Notes: a model not told the origin generated them from the sequence alone. 64,000 nucleotides of DNA from Burkholderia pyrrocinia (GCF_001028665.1 NZ_CP011503.1:372001-436000), one strand, 5' to 3'; shown: positions 18,839 to 28,207, counted from the first letter of the stretch. Numbers and translations: made by a program.

Positions 18839-19297
18839 TCAGAAACCGCGCGACAGCACTGCCGCACCGACCGTGACGACACCGAGCACGAGGTTCACGA
18901 CGACGAGCAGGCGCACCGCGTTCACCGCACGCGCGCCGTCCGGCCAGTTCTGCGCCTGCACCGCGCGGCGGATGCGCGGGAACAGCGCGAAGCGGATGTG
19001 CCCGAAGATCAGCATCATCACGACGCCGAGCCCGGCCATCGCGTGCAGCGACCACGTCGCGTGCGCGCCGCCGAACTCCACGAGCAGGAAGCCGCCGGAC
19101 AGCAGGATCACGATCACGGAACCCGCCACCCAGTTGAAGAAGCGGCCGAACACGCCTTCGATCAGCGGCAACCGGAGCTGCGGCGACAGGTCGGACAGCG
19201 CCGGACGCAGGCAGAAGTTCGCGAAGACCATCCCGCCCACCCACACGGCAACGGCCAGCAGATGAAGAAACAGCGCGACGGCAACAGCGTGGGACAT
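18839..19297 (-). CDS. CopD-family membrane protein
   Basis: A 152-residue protein of four membrane helices starting SHAVAVALFLHLLAVAVWVGGMVFA, with conserved histidines in the first helix (FLHLL) and in SLHAMAGLG. This is the CopD/YqaA-type domain linked to copper handling and to small haem-binding membrane proteins. AGGA lies 8 bases before ATG 19297. No copC or other copper gene is adjacent, so a copper role is only a family-level suggestion. Confidence 0.75.
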   Translation of the reverse strand: MSHAVAVALFLHLLAVAVWVGGMVFANFCLRPALSDLSPQLRLPLIEGVFGRFFNWVAGSVIVILLSGGFLLVEFGGAHATWSLHAMAGLGVVMMLIFGHIRFALFPRIRRAVQAQNWPDGARAVNAVRLLVVVNLVLGVVTVGAAVLSRGF

Positions 19298-19466
19298 GGC
19301 GACAATCCTGTGATGGGTTGGGTGCGGCGAACGGCCGCGTCGCACGCGGCATCGAACGTCGTTCGACCGGCCCGTCGCCGCGCGGTTCAGGCCCCACGCG
19401 CGATTTCACAATATTTTGCAAGTTCCGCGTGACAGCGCCACGCTTGCTTACCCGAATCCGCAGTCC

Positions 19467-19508
19467 AAAAGAAAAGACCGCACGTCCGCCGAAGCGGAGG
19501 TGCGGCCT
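19467..19508 (-). terminator. rho-independent terminator of the parC transcript
   Basis: Read on the minus strand after parC, CCGCACCTCCGC pairs with GCGGACGTGCGG (19478-19505) with one bulge and is followed by a T-rich run (TCTTTTCTTTT). Confidence 0.8.
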
Positions 19509-19557
19509 TCGATCGCGGCCGAACCGGACGATCGCGCGCGGCGTCAGCCGTCAGCCG

Positions 19558-21879
19558 TCAGCCGAGAAGCGGACGCAGCTCGTTGACGACCTTGAGTTTC
19601 GACTCCGGCGCGCGGCCCTTGCGTGCGCGCTTGCCGATGTGCGGCGCGAGCCCTGCATACGACAGCGTGTCGTCCTGCGCCTTGCCGCCACGGCCGGTGC
19701 CGATCAGCACGACACCCGCCGGATCGATCGCGAGCGCCTGCACGAGCGTTTCCTTGTCGTCGAGCGCCATCAGGATCACGCCGCGGCCGCCGCCGGACAG
19801 CGTCTTCATCTCGTCCATCCCGAACACGAGCAGCCGGCCGCCGCTCGACAGGCACGCGACCTGCGTCGCGTTCGGCAGCACCGGCATCGGCGCGAGCGGC
19901 ACCGCGCCCGCATCGATCGTCATGAACGACTTGCCGGCCTTCACGCGGCTCACCATGTCGCCGACCTTCGCGAGGAAGCCGAAGCCGTTGCTCGATGCGA
20001 GCAGCAGCTGCTGGTCGGCCGGCGCCGCGTAGTAGTGCATCAGGTGCGAGCCCGATTCGAGCTCGATCAGCGACGTGACCGGCACGCCGTCACCGCGCCC
20101 GCCCGGCAGCACCGACACGTCGACCGAGTACACGCGGCCGCTGCTGCCCCACGCGATCAGGCGATCCGGCGTGCGGCACTGGAACGCCGCATACAGATGG
20201 TCGCCGGCCTTGAACGTGAAGCCGGCCGGGTCGAGCCCGTGGCCCTTCAGCGCACGCACCCAGCCCTTCTGCGACACGACGACCGTCACCGGCTCGTCGA
20301 CCACCTTCGCCTCGAACGTCGCGCGCTTTTCCTGCTGGATCAGCGTGCGGCGCTCGTCGCCGTACTGCTTCGCGTCGGCCTCGATCTCCTTGATCATCAG
20401 CCGCTTCATCGCGCTTTCGTTCGCGAGCAGTTCCTCGAGCTTCGCCTTCTCGTCGCGCAGCGCTTCGAGTTCCTTCTCGATCTTGATCTTCTCGAGCCGC
20501 GCGAGCTGGCGCAGCCGGATTTCGAGAATGTCCTCGGCCTGCCGTTCGCTGAGGCCGAACGCGCTCATCAGCGCGGACTTCGGCTCGTCCGACTCGCGGA
20601 TGATGCGGATCACCTCGTCGATGTTCAGGAAGACGATCATCCGCCCTTCGAGGATATGGATGCGGTCGTCGACCTTCGCGAGACGGTGGCGCGTACGCCG
20701 CGTCATCGTCAGCTGGCGGAACTTCACCCATTCGTCGAGGATCGTCAGCAGGCCCTTCTGGCCCGGCCGGCCGTCGGCGCCGATCATCACGAGGTTCAGC
20801 GTCGCGTTCGATTCGAGGCTCGTGTACGCGAGCAGCGTGTTCACGAACTCCGTCTGGTCGATCGTGCGCGACTTCGGCTCGAACACGAGCCGCACCGCCG
20901 CTTCCTTGCCCGACTCGTCGCGCACTGCGTCGAGCAGGTCGAGCATCGCCTTCTTCGTGTTGAGCTGCTCGGGCGTCAGCGTCTTCTTGCCGAGCTTGAG
21001 CTTCGGGTTGGTCAGTTCCTCGATTTCCTCGAGCACCTTCTGGCCCGACGTGCTCGGCGGCAGCTCGGTGACGACGAGTTGCCACTGGCCACGCGCGAGA
21101 TCCTCGATCTTCCAGCGCGCGCGCACCTTCAGGCTGCCGCGGCCCGTTTCGTAGGCCGCCGCGATTTCCGTGTCGCTCGAGATGATCTGGCCGCCGCCCG
21201 GGAAATCCGGGCCCGGGATCAGGTTCATCAGCTCCGCGTGCGAAAGCTTCGGATTGCGGATCAGTGCGACCGCCGCGGCCGCGACTTCGCGCAGGTTGTG
21301 CGACGGGATTTCCGTCGCGAGGCCGACCGCGATGCCCGACGCGCCGTTCAGCAGCACGAACGGCATGCGGCTCGGCAGCGTCTTCGGTTCGTCGAACGAG
21401 CCGTCGTAGTTCGGCATGAAGTCGACCGTGCCCTGGTCGATCTCGTCGAGCAGCAGCTTCGCGATCGGCGTGAGCCTCGCTTCGGTGTACCGCATCGCCG
21501 CGGCGCCGTCGCCGTCGCGCGAGCCGAAGTTGCCCTGCCCGTCGATCAGCGGGTAGCGCAGCGAGAAATCCTGCGCGAGACGCACGAGCGCGTCGTACGC
21601 CGACTGGTCGCCGTGCGGGTGGTATTTACCGAGCACGTCGCCGACCACGCGCGCCGACTTCACCGGCTTCGCGTCCGGGCCGAGGCCCATTTCGTTCATC
21701 GCGAACAGGATCCGGCGCTGCACCGGCTTCTGGCCGTCGCACACGTCGGGCAGCGCGCGGCTCTTCACGACGCTGACCGCGTAGCTGAGATACGCCTGCT
21801 CCGCGTAGTTGCCGAGCGTCAGCGCGTCGCTCTCGGGCGCGTCGGGGCTGGCAAAGAGATCGGAAGTGTTGTCGTCCAT
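19558..21879 (-). CDS. parC: DNA topoisomerase IV subunit A
   Basis: A 773-residue DNA-cleaving subunit of topoisomerase IV, which unlinks daughter chromosomes. The N-terminal part has the GyrA/ParC breakage-reunion domain with [16 protein letters not shown] (85-99) and [15 protein letters not shown] containing the catalytic tyrosine. The coiled-coil tower follows around 430-480, and a beta-propeller-like C-terminal domain completes it. At the quinolone-determining positions this protein has Gln92 (Ser80 of E. coli) and Asp96 (Glu84). It follows parE after an 81-base gap and ends at a clear terminator. Confidence 0.96.
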   Translation of the reverse strand: MDDNTSDLFASPDAPESDALTLGNYAEQAYLSYAVSVVKSRALPDVCDGQKPVQRRILFAMNEMGLGPDAKPVKSARVVGDVLGKYHPHGDQSAYDALVRLAQDFSLRYPLIDGQGNFGSRDGDGAAAMRYTEARLTPIAKLLLDEIDQGTVDFMPNYDGSFDEPKTLPSRMPFVLLNGASGIAVGLATEIPSHNLREVAAAAVALIRNPKLSHAELMNLIPGPDFPGGGQIISSDTEIAAAYETGRGSLKVRARWKIEDLARGQWQLVVTELPPSTSGQKVLEEIEELTNPKLKLGKKTLTPEQLNTKKAMLDLLDAVRDESGKEAAVRLVFEPKSRTIDQTEFVNTLLAYTSLESNATLNLVMIGADGRPGQKGLLTILDEWVKFRQLTMTRRTRHRLAKVDDRIHILEGRMIVFLNIDEVIRIIRESDEPKSALMSAFGLSERQAEDILEIRLRQLARLEKIKIEKELEALRDEKAKLEELLANESAMKRLMIKEIEADAKQYGDERRTLIQQEKRATFEAKVVDEPVTVVVSQKGWVRALKGHGLDPAGFTFKAGDHLYAAFQCRTPDRLIAWGSSGRVYSVDVSVLPGGRGDGVPVTSLIELESGSHLMHYYAAPADQQLLLASSNGFGFLAKVGDMVSRVKAGKSFMTIDAGAVPLAPMPVLPNATQVACLSSGGRLLVFGMDEMKTLSGGGRGVILMALDDKETLVQALAIDPAGVVLIGTGRGGKAQDDTLSYAGLAPHIGKRARKGRAPESKLKVVNELRPLLG

Positions 21880-21960
21880 CAGAATTCCGTATTCGTAAGT
21901 GGCGTGAGGCCGGGCCGGGCGTCATGCCCGGCCGCGCGGGGGGGGGCTTATTGAGCCCGC

Positions 21961-23943
21961 CTAGATATCCGCTTCGACGTCGTTGCCCTTTTCCTCGAGC
22001 CAGCCGCGCCGCGCGGCTGCCTCGCCCTTGCCCATCAGCATCGTCATCCGCGCGACGGTCGCCTCGTAGTCGAGCTCGCCGAGCTTCACCGGCATCAGGC
22101 GGCGCGTGTCGGGGTTCATCGTCGTGTCCCACAGCTGCTCGGCGCTCATTTCGCCGAGGCCCTTGAAGCGGCTGATGCTCCATTGCGTGTCGCGCACGCC
22201 GTCCTTGCGCAGCTTGTCGAGGATCGCTTCCAGCTCGCCGTCGTCGAGCGCATAGAGCTTCTGCGCGGCCTTCTTGCCACGCGCCGGCGCGTCGACGCGG
22301 AACAGCGGCGGCCGCGCGACGCACACGTGACCGCGCTCGATCAGTTGCGGGAAATGCTTGAAGAACAGCGTGAGCAGCAGCACCTGGATGTGCGAGCCGT
22401 CGACGTCCGCGTCCGACAGGATGCAGATCTTGCCGTAGCGCAGGTTCGACAGGTCGACGGTGTCGTCCGGGCTGTGCGGATCGACGCCGATCGCGACCGA
22501 GATGTCATGCACTTCGTTGTTCGCGAACAGGCGGTCGCGCTCGGTTTCCCACGTGTTCAGCACCTTGCCGCGCAGCGGCAGGATCGCCTGGTATTCCTTG
22601 TCGCGGCCCATCTTCGCGGAGCCGCCTGCCGAGTCGCCCTCGACGAGGAACAGCTCGTTGCGCGCGATGTCCTCGGTCTCGCAGTCGGTCAGCTTGCCCG
22701 GCAGCACCGCGACGCCCGAGCTCTTGCGCTTCTCGACCTTCTGACCCGCGCGCGTGCGCGCCTGCGCCTGCTTGATCACGAGTTCGGCCAGCTTCTTGCC
22801 GTGCTCGACGTGCTGGTTCAGCCACAGTTCGAGCGCGGGACGCGAGAACGACGACACGAGCTTCACCGCGTCGCGGCTGTTCAGGCGTTCCTTGATCTGC
22901 CCCTGGAACTGCGGGTCGAGCACCTTCGCGGACAGCACGAACGACACACGCGCGAACACGTCTTCCGCGAGCAGCTTCACGCCCTTCGGCTGCAGGTTGT
23001 GCAGCTCGACGAAACTCTTCACGGCCTGGTACAGGCCGTCGCGCAGGCCCGATTCATGCGTGCCGCCGGCCGGCGTCGGGATCAGGTTCACGTACGATTC
23101 GCGCACGAGCGAGCCTTCCTCGCTCCACGCGACGACCCACGATGCGCCCTCGCCCTCGGCGAACGTATCGTCGCCCGAACGCGAATCGGCGAAACGCTCG
23201 CCTTCGAACAGCGGGATCAGCAGCTCGCTGCCGTTCATTTCGTCGAGCAGGTAGCCGCGCAGGCCGTCCTCGTACTTCCACGTCTGGCGCTCGCCGGTTT
23301 TCTCGTTGACGAGCACGACCTCGACACCCGGCAGCAGCACGGCCTTCGAGCGCAGCAGGCGCTGCAGTTCGCCGAGCGGCAGGTTCGGCGAATCGAAGTA
23401 CTTCGGATTCGGCCACACCTGCACGCGCGTGCCGGATTTCTTCTCGCCGCGGCCCGCGCCTTGCGTCGTGAGCGCCTTCACGACATCGCCTTCGGCGAAG
23501 CCGAGCTCGGCGATCTTGCCGTCGCGCCAGACCGTTACGTCGAGGCGCGTCGCGAGCGCGTTCGTCACCGACACGCCGACGCCGTGCAGGCCGCCCGAGA
23601 ACGTATACGCGCCGCCCGCGGCCTTGTCGAACTTGCCGCCCGCATGCAGGCGCGTGAACACGATCTCGACGACCGGCACGCCCTCTTCGGGGTGCATGCC
23701 GAACGGGATGCCGCGGCCGTCGTCCTCGACCGATACCGACTGGTCGGTATGCAGCGTGACCGTGATCTGCTTGCCGTAGCCGCCGAGCGCTTCGTCGGAC
23801 GCGTTGTCGATGACTTCCTGGATGATGTGCAGCGGATTCTCGGTACGGGTGTACATGCCGGGCCGCTGCTTGACCGGCTCGAGACCCTTGAGCACCTTGA
23901 TCGATGCTTCGCTATAGGCCGCGCTGGGTTTCTTCGTTGACAT
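21961..23943 (-). CDS. parE: DNA topoisomerase IV subunit B
   Basis: A 660-residue ATPase subunit of topoisomerase IV. GHKL motifs are IIQEVIDNASDEALGGYG (about 40-57) and DDGRGIPFGMH; the TOPRIM half has ELFLVEGDSAGGSAKMGRDK and the DADVDGSHIQVLLLT metal motif. Length and order are normal for ParE. It is the first gene of the parE-parC operon. The 243 bases upstream contain three DnaA-box-like sequences, which may tie its expression to replication. Confidence 0.96.
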   Translation of the reverse strand: MSTKKPSAAYSEASIKVLKGLEPVKQRPGMYTRTENPLHIIQEVIDNASDEALGGYGKQITVTLHTDQSVSVEDDGRGIPFGMHPEEGVPVVEIVFTRLHAGGKFDKAAGGAYTFSGGLHGVGVSVTNALATRLDVTVWRDGKIAELGFAEGDVVKALTTQGAGRGEKKSGTRVQVWPNPKYFDSPNLPLGELQRLLRSKAVLLPGVEVVLVNEKTGERQTWKYEDGLRGYLLDEMNGSELLIPLFEGERFADSRSGDDTFAEGEGASWVVAWSEEGSLVRESYVNLIPTPAGGTHESGLRDGLYQAVKSFVELHNLQPKGVKLLAEDVFARVSFVLSAKVLDPQFQGQIKERLNSRDAVKLVSSFSRPALELWLNQHVEHGKKLAELVIKQAQARTRAGQKVEKRKSSGVAVLPGKLTDCETEDIARNELFLVEGDSAGGSAKMGRDKEYQAILPLRGKVLNTWETERDRLFANNEVHDISVAIGVDPHSPDDTVDLSNLRYGKICILSDADVDGSHIQVLLLTLFFKHFPQLIERGHVCVARPPLFRVDAPARGKKAAQKLYALDDGELEAILDKLRKDGVRDTQWSISRFKGLGEMSAEQLWDTTMNPDTRRLMPVKLGELDYEATVARMTMLMGKGEAAARRGWLEEKGNDVEADI

Positions 23944-23973
23944 AGGCGCTGTATTTCGTCATTCATCGGGATG

Positions 23974-24008
23974 TTGTCCACACCTCGTGTGGATAACATC
24001 GTGGACAA
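23974..24008. promoter_or_regulatory. cluster of DnaA-box-like sites upstream of parE
   Basis: TGTGGATAA at 23988-23996 is the exact complement of the DnaA box TTATCCACA. It faces TTGTCCACA (23974-23982) as an inverted pair 5 bases apart, and a third copy reading TTGTCCACG on the minus strand lies at 24000-24008. They lie 31-65 bases before the parE start. Confidence 0.55.
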
Positions 24009-24186
24009 AACGTTGAGTTCCGTAAAAAAGCGAATCGAAACAACGGTGTGCTTGGACTGCTCCGAAAGCGGGCGCGCGGCGTGCGCTGCGCTGCCCGGGA
24101 CGCGCGGTATTCTACTGGTTCCGCGTGGCACGCCAATCGCGAGATTGTCGCGCCGCCGCCACCGGCCGCGCGGCACGTGACGCGCG

Positions 24187-26136
24187 TTATGCCGGCTTGC
24201 GCTTCGCCTCGAGCGTTTCCCACCGTTCGAGCGCGGCGAGCAATTCGTCGTCGATCGCCGCGAACCGCTCGGTCAGGCGCGTGCCTTCCTGCGGATCCTT
24301 CGCGAAAATCGAGCCGTCCTCGAGTTGCGCGTTGATCGTCTTCTGTTCCTCTTCGAGCGATGCAATCTTCTCCGGCAGCGAATCGAGTTCGCGCTGCTCG
24401 TTGAACGACAGCTTCACCGTGCGCTGCGCATTGCGGCCCGCAGCGCTCTTCGCCGGCTCTTCCTTGACCGGCACCGCTTCCTTCACCGCGCGCTTCGCGG
24501 CTTCCTGCTGCGCGAGCTGCTCCGAGCGCTCGCTCTGGATCTGCCAGTCGGTGAAGCCGCCGACGTATTCGCGCCACTTGCCGTCGCCCTCCGCCGCGAT
24601 CACCGACGTCACGACGTTGTCGAGGAACGCACGATCGTGGCTGACGAGCAGCACCGTGCCGTCGTAGTCGGCCAGCAGTTCTTCGAGCAGTTCGAGCGTC
24701 GGGATGTCGAGGTCGTTGGTCGGTTCGTCGAGCACCAGCACGTTGGCCGGACGCGCGAACAGGCGCGCGAGCAGCAGCCGGTTGCGCTCGCCGCCCGACA
24801 GCGACTTCACCGGCGAACGCGCGCGCTCCGGCGCGAACAGGAAGTCGCCGAGATAGCTCATCACGTGCTTGCGCACGCCGCCGATCTCGACCCATTCGCT
24901 GCCGGGGCTGATGGTATCCGCGAGGCTCTTCTCCTGGTCGAGCTGCGCGCGCATCTGGTCGAAGTACGCGACCTGCAGGTTCGTGCCGGTGCGCACCGTG
25001 CCTTCGTCGGGCTTCAGCTCGCCGAGGATCAGCTTGAGCAGCGTGGTCTTGCCCGCGCCGTTCGGGCCGACGAAGCCGATCTTGTCGCCGCGCATGACCG
25101 TCGTCGTGATGCGGTCGACGACCGTGCGGCCGCCGTAGCGCTTCGTCACGTCGGTCAGCTCCGCGACGATCTTGCCGGACTTCTCGCCCTGCGCGACATC
25201 GAGCTTCACGTTGCCCTGCGAATTGCGGCGCTCCGCGCGCTCGTGACGCATCTGCTCGAGCCGCGCGATACGGCCCACGCTGCGCGTGCGGCGCGCCTCG
25301 ACGCCCTTGCGGATCCACACTTCTTCCTGCGCGAGCAGCTTGTCGAACTTGTCGTTTTCCACGCGCTCGACTTCGAGCTGCTGCGCCTTGCGCGTCTGGT
25401 ACGCGGAGAAATTGCCCGGGTACGACAGCAGCCGGCCGCGGTCGAGCTCGACGATGCGCGTTGCGACGCGGTCGAGGAACGCGCGATCGTGGGTGATGAA
25501 CAGCAGACCAGCGCGCTGCGCGACGAGCAGATCTTCGAGCCAGCGGATGCCGTCGAAGTCGAGATGGTTGGTCGGTTCGTCGAGCAACAGCACGTCGGGC
25601 TGCAGCACCAGTGCGCGCGCCAGCGCGACGCGCTTCTGCATCCCGCCCGACAGCGCTTCGACCCTCGCGTCGACATCCGACAGGCCGATCTGCGCGAGCG
25701 TCATCGACACGCGCGTGCGCCAGTTCCACGCGTCGTGCGCGTCGAGCGACGACTGCAGCCCGTTCATCCGCGCGAGCAGCGCATCGTGCTCGGCGCCTTC
25801 CGGTATATCCGCGAGGCGGTGCACGATCGAATCGTATTCTTCGAGCAGTACGCGCGTGTGCGTGAGCCCCGACGCGACCGCGTCGAATACCGTCGCGCCC
25901 GGCTCGAATTCGGGCTCCTGCGGCACGTAGACGGTCACCAGTTCCTGCTGGCGCGTGACGAGCCCGTCGTCGGGCTTCGCGAGGTCGGCGACGATCTTCA
26001 GCAGCGACGACTTGCCCGCGCCGTTGCGGCCGATCAGGCCGACGCGCTCGCCGGCTTCCAGCGAGAAATCCGCGTGATCGAGCAACGCGACGTGACCGAA
26101 CGCGAGCTGCGCGCCGGTAATGGAATAAAGCGACAT
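24187..26136 (-). CDS. uup: ABC-F ATPase, Uup type
   Basis: A 649-residue soluble protein with two ABC ATPase domains and no membrane segments. Walker A motifs are GRNGAGKSS and GPNGAGKTT; signatures are LSGGMQKRVALARAL and LSGGERNRLLLARL. A basic inter-domain linker (about 230-310) and a C-terminal coiled coil rich in Glu/Lys (about 570-649) match Uup, a DNA- and ribosome-associated ABC-F protein linked to precise transposon excision and stalled-ribosome rescue. ATG 26136 is chosen because the residues before it are not conserved. Confidence 0.9.
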   Translation of the reverse strand: MSLYSITGAQLAFGHVALLDHADFSLEAGERVGLIGRNGAGKSSLLKIVADLAKPDDGLVTRQQELVTVYVPQEPEFEPGATVFDAVASGLTHTRVLLEEYDSIVHRLADIPEGAEHDALLARMNGLQSSLDAHDAWNWRTRVSMTLAQIGLSDVDARVEALSGGMQKRVALARALVLQPDVLLLDEPTNHLDFDGIRWLEDLLVAQRAGLLFITHDRAFLDRVATRIVELDRGRLLSYPGNFSAYQTRKAQQLEVERVENDKFDKLLAQEEVWIRKGVEARRTRSVGRIARLEQMRHERAERRNSQGNVKLDVAQGEKSGKIVAELTDVTKRYGGRTVVDRITTTVMRGDKIGFVGPNGAGKTTLLKLILGELKPDEGTVRTGTNLQVAYFDQMRAQLDQEKSLADTISPGSEWVEIGGVRKHVMSYLGDFLFAPERARSPVKSLSGGERNRLLLARLFARPANVLVLDEPTNDLDIPTLELLEELLADYDGTVLLVSHDRAFLDNVVTSVIAAEGDGKWREYVGGFTDWQIQSERSEQLAQQEAAKRAVKEAVPVKEEPAKSAAGRNAQRTVKLSFNEQRELDSLPEKIASLEEEQKTINAQLEDGSIFAKDPQEGTRLTERFAAIDDELLAALERWETLEAKRKPA

Positions 26137-26424
26137 GGGGAGACGGCGGAGAGAGGAATCGGAAGCGCCCATTGTACCGGTCGCGGACGCCGCCACCGGT
26201 ATGGCCGGATGGACTAGGCCTGCGAGCGGCGCTCGAACCGCATCGGCGCGGTGCGATAAAGCGGTGTCATGTACGGCTTGCGGCCGGTTTCCTGCGCCGG
26301 ATGCGGGTTGCGGGTTGCGCGCGACCGGGTGTACGGACGAATGCCGGCCGGATGTCCGCGGCCGGTCGATCTGCCATTCCGCGCCTGGCGCACCGGGCGC
26401 CGGGCGCCGGCACGGGATACGCGG

Positions 26425-26829
26425 TTACTTCACGTTGACCGTGATCGTCGAACTCATTTCGGGACCGTACGAACGGTGCGCACCTTCGCCGAGCTGCAGC
26501 GTCAGCGTGTGCTGGCCGGGCGGCAGCTTCACCTCGGTTTCGGTCTGGCCCTTGCCGAAATGCAGCGAATGGTCGGTCGCCGGGATCACGTCGCCCTTCG
26601 GCACCGGCTTGCCGTCGATCAGCAGGTGATGGTGGCCCGTATCCGGCGTCATGTCGCCGGCCGGCTTGAGTTCCATGCCTTCGAGACCGAACTTCACATG
26701 CACGGGGCTCGACACCGTCGCACCGTCCCGCGGCTCGGCAAAGAACACGCGCGCTTCGGCGCGCGCGAGCGTCGATACGGCCAGCGCCGCGACACAAACC
26801 GCGCCCGCGATCCACTTTCTGTTGAGCAT
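26425..26829 (-). CDS. DUF4399 periplasmic protein
   Basis: A 134-residue exported protein. A signal peptide (about 1-24, ending ALAVSTLARA) precedes a single DUF4399 domain with VFFAEPRDGATVSSPVHVKFGLEGM, the GHHHLLIDG motif and LPPGQHTLTLQLG. The His cluster is a family hallmark and suggests metal binding, but no function is established. AGGAGAAAG directly precedes ATG 26829. Confidence 0.85.
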   Translation of the reverse strand: MLNRKWIAGAVCVAALAVSTLARAEARVFFAEPRDGATVSSPVHVKFGLEGMELKPAGDMTPDTGHHHLLIDGKPVPKGDVIPATDHSLHFGKGQTETEVKLPPGQHTLTLQLGEGAHRSYGPEMSSTITVNVK

Positions 26830-27028
26830 CGCTTTCTCCTTATGATTAAACAGCCCGGGAAGCATACACCGCACGCACGGCGGGCGTGTTTCGGTTGCGT
26901 TGTTCGCGATGCGTACGTTTAAAACGACGTTGCGCAGGCGTTCGGCGAAATTCCGGTAACATTGCGCCTTTCGCCCGCCGGCCAGGCCGCGGACGGCATC
27001 ACCGAGTTTCCATTATCCCGAGCACCAC

Positions 27029-27211
27029 ATGAGCGAAGTAACCGAATACCAGAGCTGGGTCTGCCTGATTTGCGGGTGGGTCTACAACGAAGCGGAAGGG
27101 CTGCCTGACGAGGGCATCGCAGCCGGCACCCGTTTTGCCGATATTCCCGCCGACTGGCGGTGCCCGCTGTGCGACGTGGGCAAGGACGATTTCGTCGTCG
27201 TCGATTTCTGA
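27029..27211 (+). CDS. rubredoxin
   Basis: A 60-residue rubredoxin. The iron-binding cysteines are CLICGWVY (residues 12 and 15) and CPLC (45 and 48), and EAEGLPDEGIAAGTRFADIPADW is the usual bridge between them. Rubredoxins transfer single electrons to alkane hydroxylases, oxygen-detoxifying enzymes and others. It ends 132 bases before the tRNA gene. Confidence 0.95.
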   Translation: MSEVTEYQSWVCLICGWVYNEAEGLPDEGIAAGTRFADIPADWRCPLCDVGKDDFVVVDF

Positions 27212-27343
27212 TCGCGGCCGATTGCGCGATACGCGCGTCGGCGTGCAATCCGCCCGCCGATGCGCCGCGCGTTTGCTATACTCTGCGCGCTGTCCACACC
27301 GCCGTCCGGTTCGCGTGTTTCGCGCGATCGCCCGGACATGGCT

Positions 27344-27418
27344 CTCCCCGTAGTTCAATGGATAGAACAAGCGCCTCCTAAGCGCTAGATACAGGTTCGA
27401 TTCCTGTCGGGGGGACCA
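27344..27418 (+). tRNA. tRNA-Arg (anticodon CCT)
   Basis: Acceptor arm CTCCCCG/CGGGGGG with one G-T pair, D-arm GTTC/GAAC, anticodon stem AGCGC/GCGCT with loop CTCCTAA (anticodon CCT at 27377-27379), T-arm ACAGG-TTCGATT-CCTGT, discriminator A and an encoded CCA. A TATACT -10-like box lies at 27277-27282. The 3' end is the probable attachment site of the island that follows, because an integrase start lies 164 bases downstream. Confidence 0.95.
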
Positions 27419-27451
27419 ATCTTCCGTCTCATGCGATCCCCAGAATTCCGG

Positions 27452-27487
27452 AAACCCGTGATAGCATAAGGCTTCGCGGGTTTTTTC
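27452..27487 (+). terminator. terminator downstream of tRNA-Arg
   Basis: AAACCCG (27452-27458) pairs with CGGGTTT (27477-27483), followed by three further T residues. Confidence 0.6.
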
Positions 27488-27523
27488 AATTCCGTATACG
27501 TCCCAGGACGTACTGCGACAGCC

Positions 27524-27581
27524 GGGGGTATTTGGGGGTATCTCTCGGGGTATCCAAGATACCCCTTGGAGGGATACCCCC
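27524..27581. repeat. GGGGTATC direct and inverted repeats before the integrase start
   Basis: Five copies of GGGGTAT(C) or its complement lie in 58 bases: near 27525 and 27535 forward, then GGGGTATC-CAA-GATACCCC (27547-27565), then GGATACCCCC ending at 27581 immediately before the integrase ATG. The spacing and symmetry suggest binding sites for a recombination directionality factor or for the integrase itself. Confidence 0.6.
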
Positions 27582-27686
27582 ATGCCCTTGACCGACAAAG
27601 CCGTCAAAAACGCGAAAGCGGGCGACAAGCCTGTGAAGTTGTTCGACGGCGGCGGAATGTTCTCTGTCCAGATTGCAAGCGGATGA
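27582..27686 (+). pseudogene. N-terminal remnant of a tyrosine integrase (P4 type)
   Basis: The frame reads MPLTDKAVKNAKAGDKPV followed by KLFDGGGM, the start of a DUF4102-type phage/island integrase of about 400 residues. After about residue 26 the similarity stops and the frame ends at codon 35. The arm-binding domain is cut and the whole catalytic domain is missing, so it cannot work. Its position directly after tRNA-Arg, reading away from the tRNA, is the normal arrangement for such integrases and marks the left junction of island 1. Confidence 0.8.
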
Positions 27687-27829
27687 CTGCGAAGCGCATC
27701 GTCCGTGATGTTCGACGGGATGCCAGCGTCGATTGCCGGACCAAGCGCGCTGTTCACCGACTCGGCACGCTTCGACTTGTCTGTGACGCGCTCGAGTTCT
27801 TCGATAATTAGATGGCTCGGATCAATCGA
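27664..27829 (-). pseudogene. unidentified gene fragment on the minus strand
   Basis: Between the integrase remnant and the helicase remnant, the minus strand reads about 55 codons of protein-like sequence (DPSHLIIEELERVTDKSKRA ... ALGPAIDAGIPSNITDDALR). Both edges coincide with where the neighbouring plus-strand remnants stop, so it is probably a scrap of a third, oppositely oriented gene. I do not recognise the family. Confidence 0.3.
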
Positions 27830-28207
27830 GGCCGCAAAGAGCTTGGATGCGATCGCCCCATTACCTTTGCTCGCTACACCGGGCAAGAAGAAAATGAGGA
27901 GCGTCAACGCATTGCGGATAACCCCCCGGATATCCTGCTCACGAATTTTATGATGCTCGAACTCCTGATGACCCGTCAGGATGAGCTGGATCGCAAGGTC
28001 ATCGGCAACTGCGTCGGGTTACGATTCCTGGTGCTAGATGAACTGCATACATACCGAGGGCGGCAAGGCGCCGACGTCGCTTTGCTTGTGCGTCGCGTCC
28101 GAGAGCGCCTTGCTCCCGATACGCTCCAATGCATCGGAACTTCGGCCACGATGGCCAGTGAAGGGAGTGTTCGGAACAAGCAGGAGGTTGTCGCGAGCGT
28201 CACGTAG
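27812..28207 (+). pseudogene. internal fragment of a superfamily 2 DEAH-type helicase
   Basis: A 131-codon stretch with helicase features but no Walker A: FARYTGQE (about 20-26), NPPDILLTNFMMLELLMTR, the Walker B box DELH at 76-79 in VLDELHTYRGRQGADVALL, and motif III SAT at 111-113. These blocks match the middle of large helicases often found in defence and mobile loci (Lhr/DUF1998-associated type). Both ends are missing, and the frame stops shortly after motif III. The full protein would have been many hundreds of residues longer. Confidence 0.75.

Noticed and set aside
19318-21954. An 878-codon plus-strand frame opposite parC
   Set aside because: Same reason: composition is that of the antisense of a GC-rich gene and parC is certain.
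23974-24008. DnaA-box cluster as a replication origin
   Set aside because: There is no A/T-rich unwinding region, and no dnaA, dnaN, parAB or rep gene nearby; a promoter role is more likely.
26999-27907. A 302-codon minus-strand frame across rubredoxin, the tRNA and the integrase stub
   Set aside because: It includes the antisense of a tRNA (the familiar SPRQESNLYLALRR artefact) and of the rubredoxin gene. Only the small 27664-27829 part looks like protein and is listed separately.
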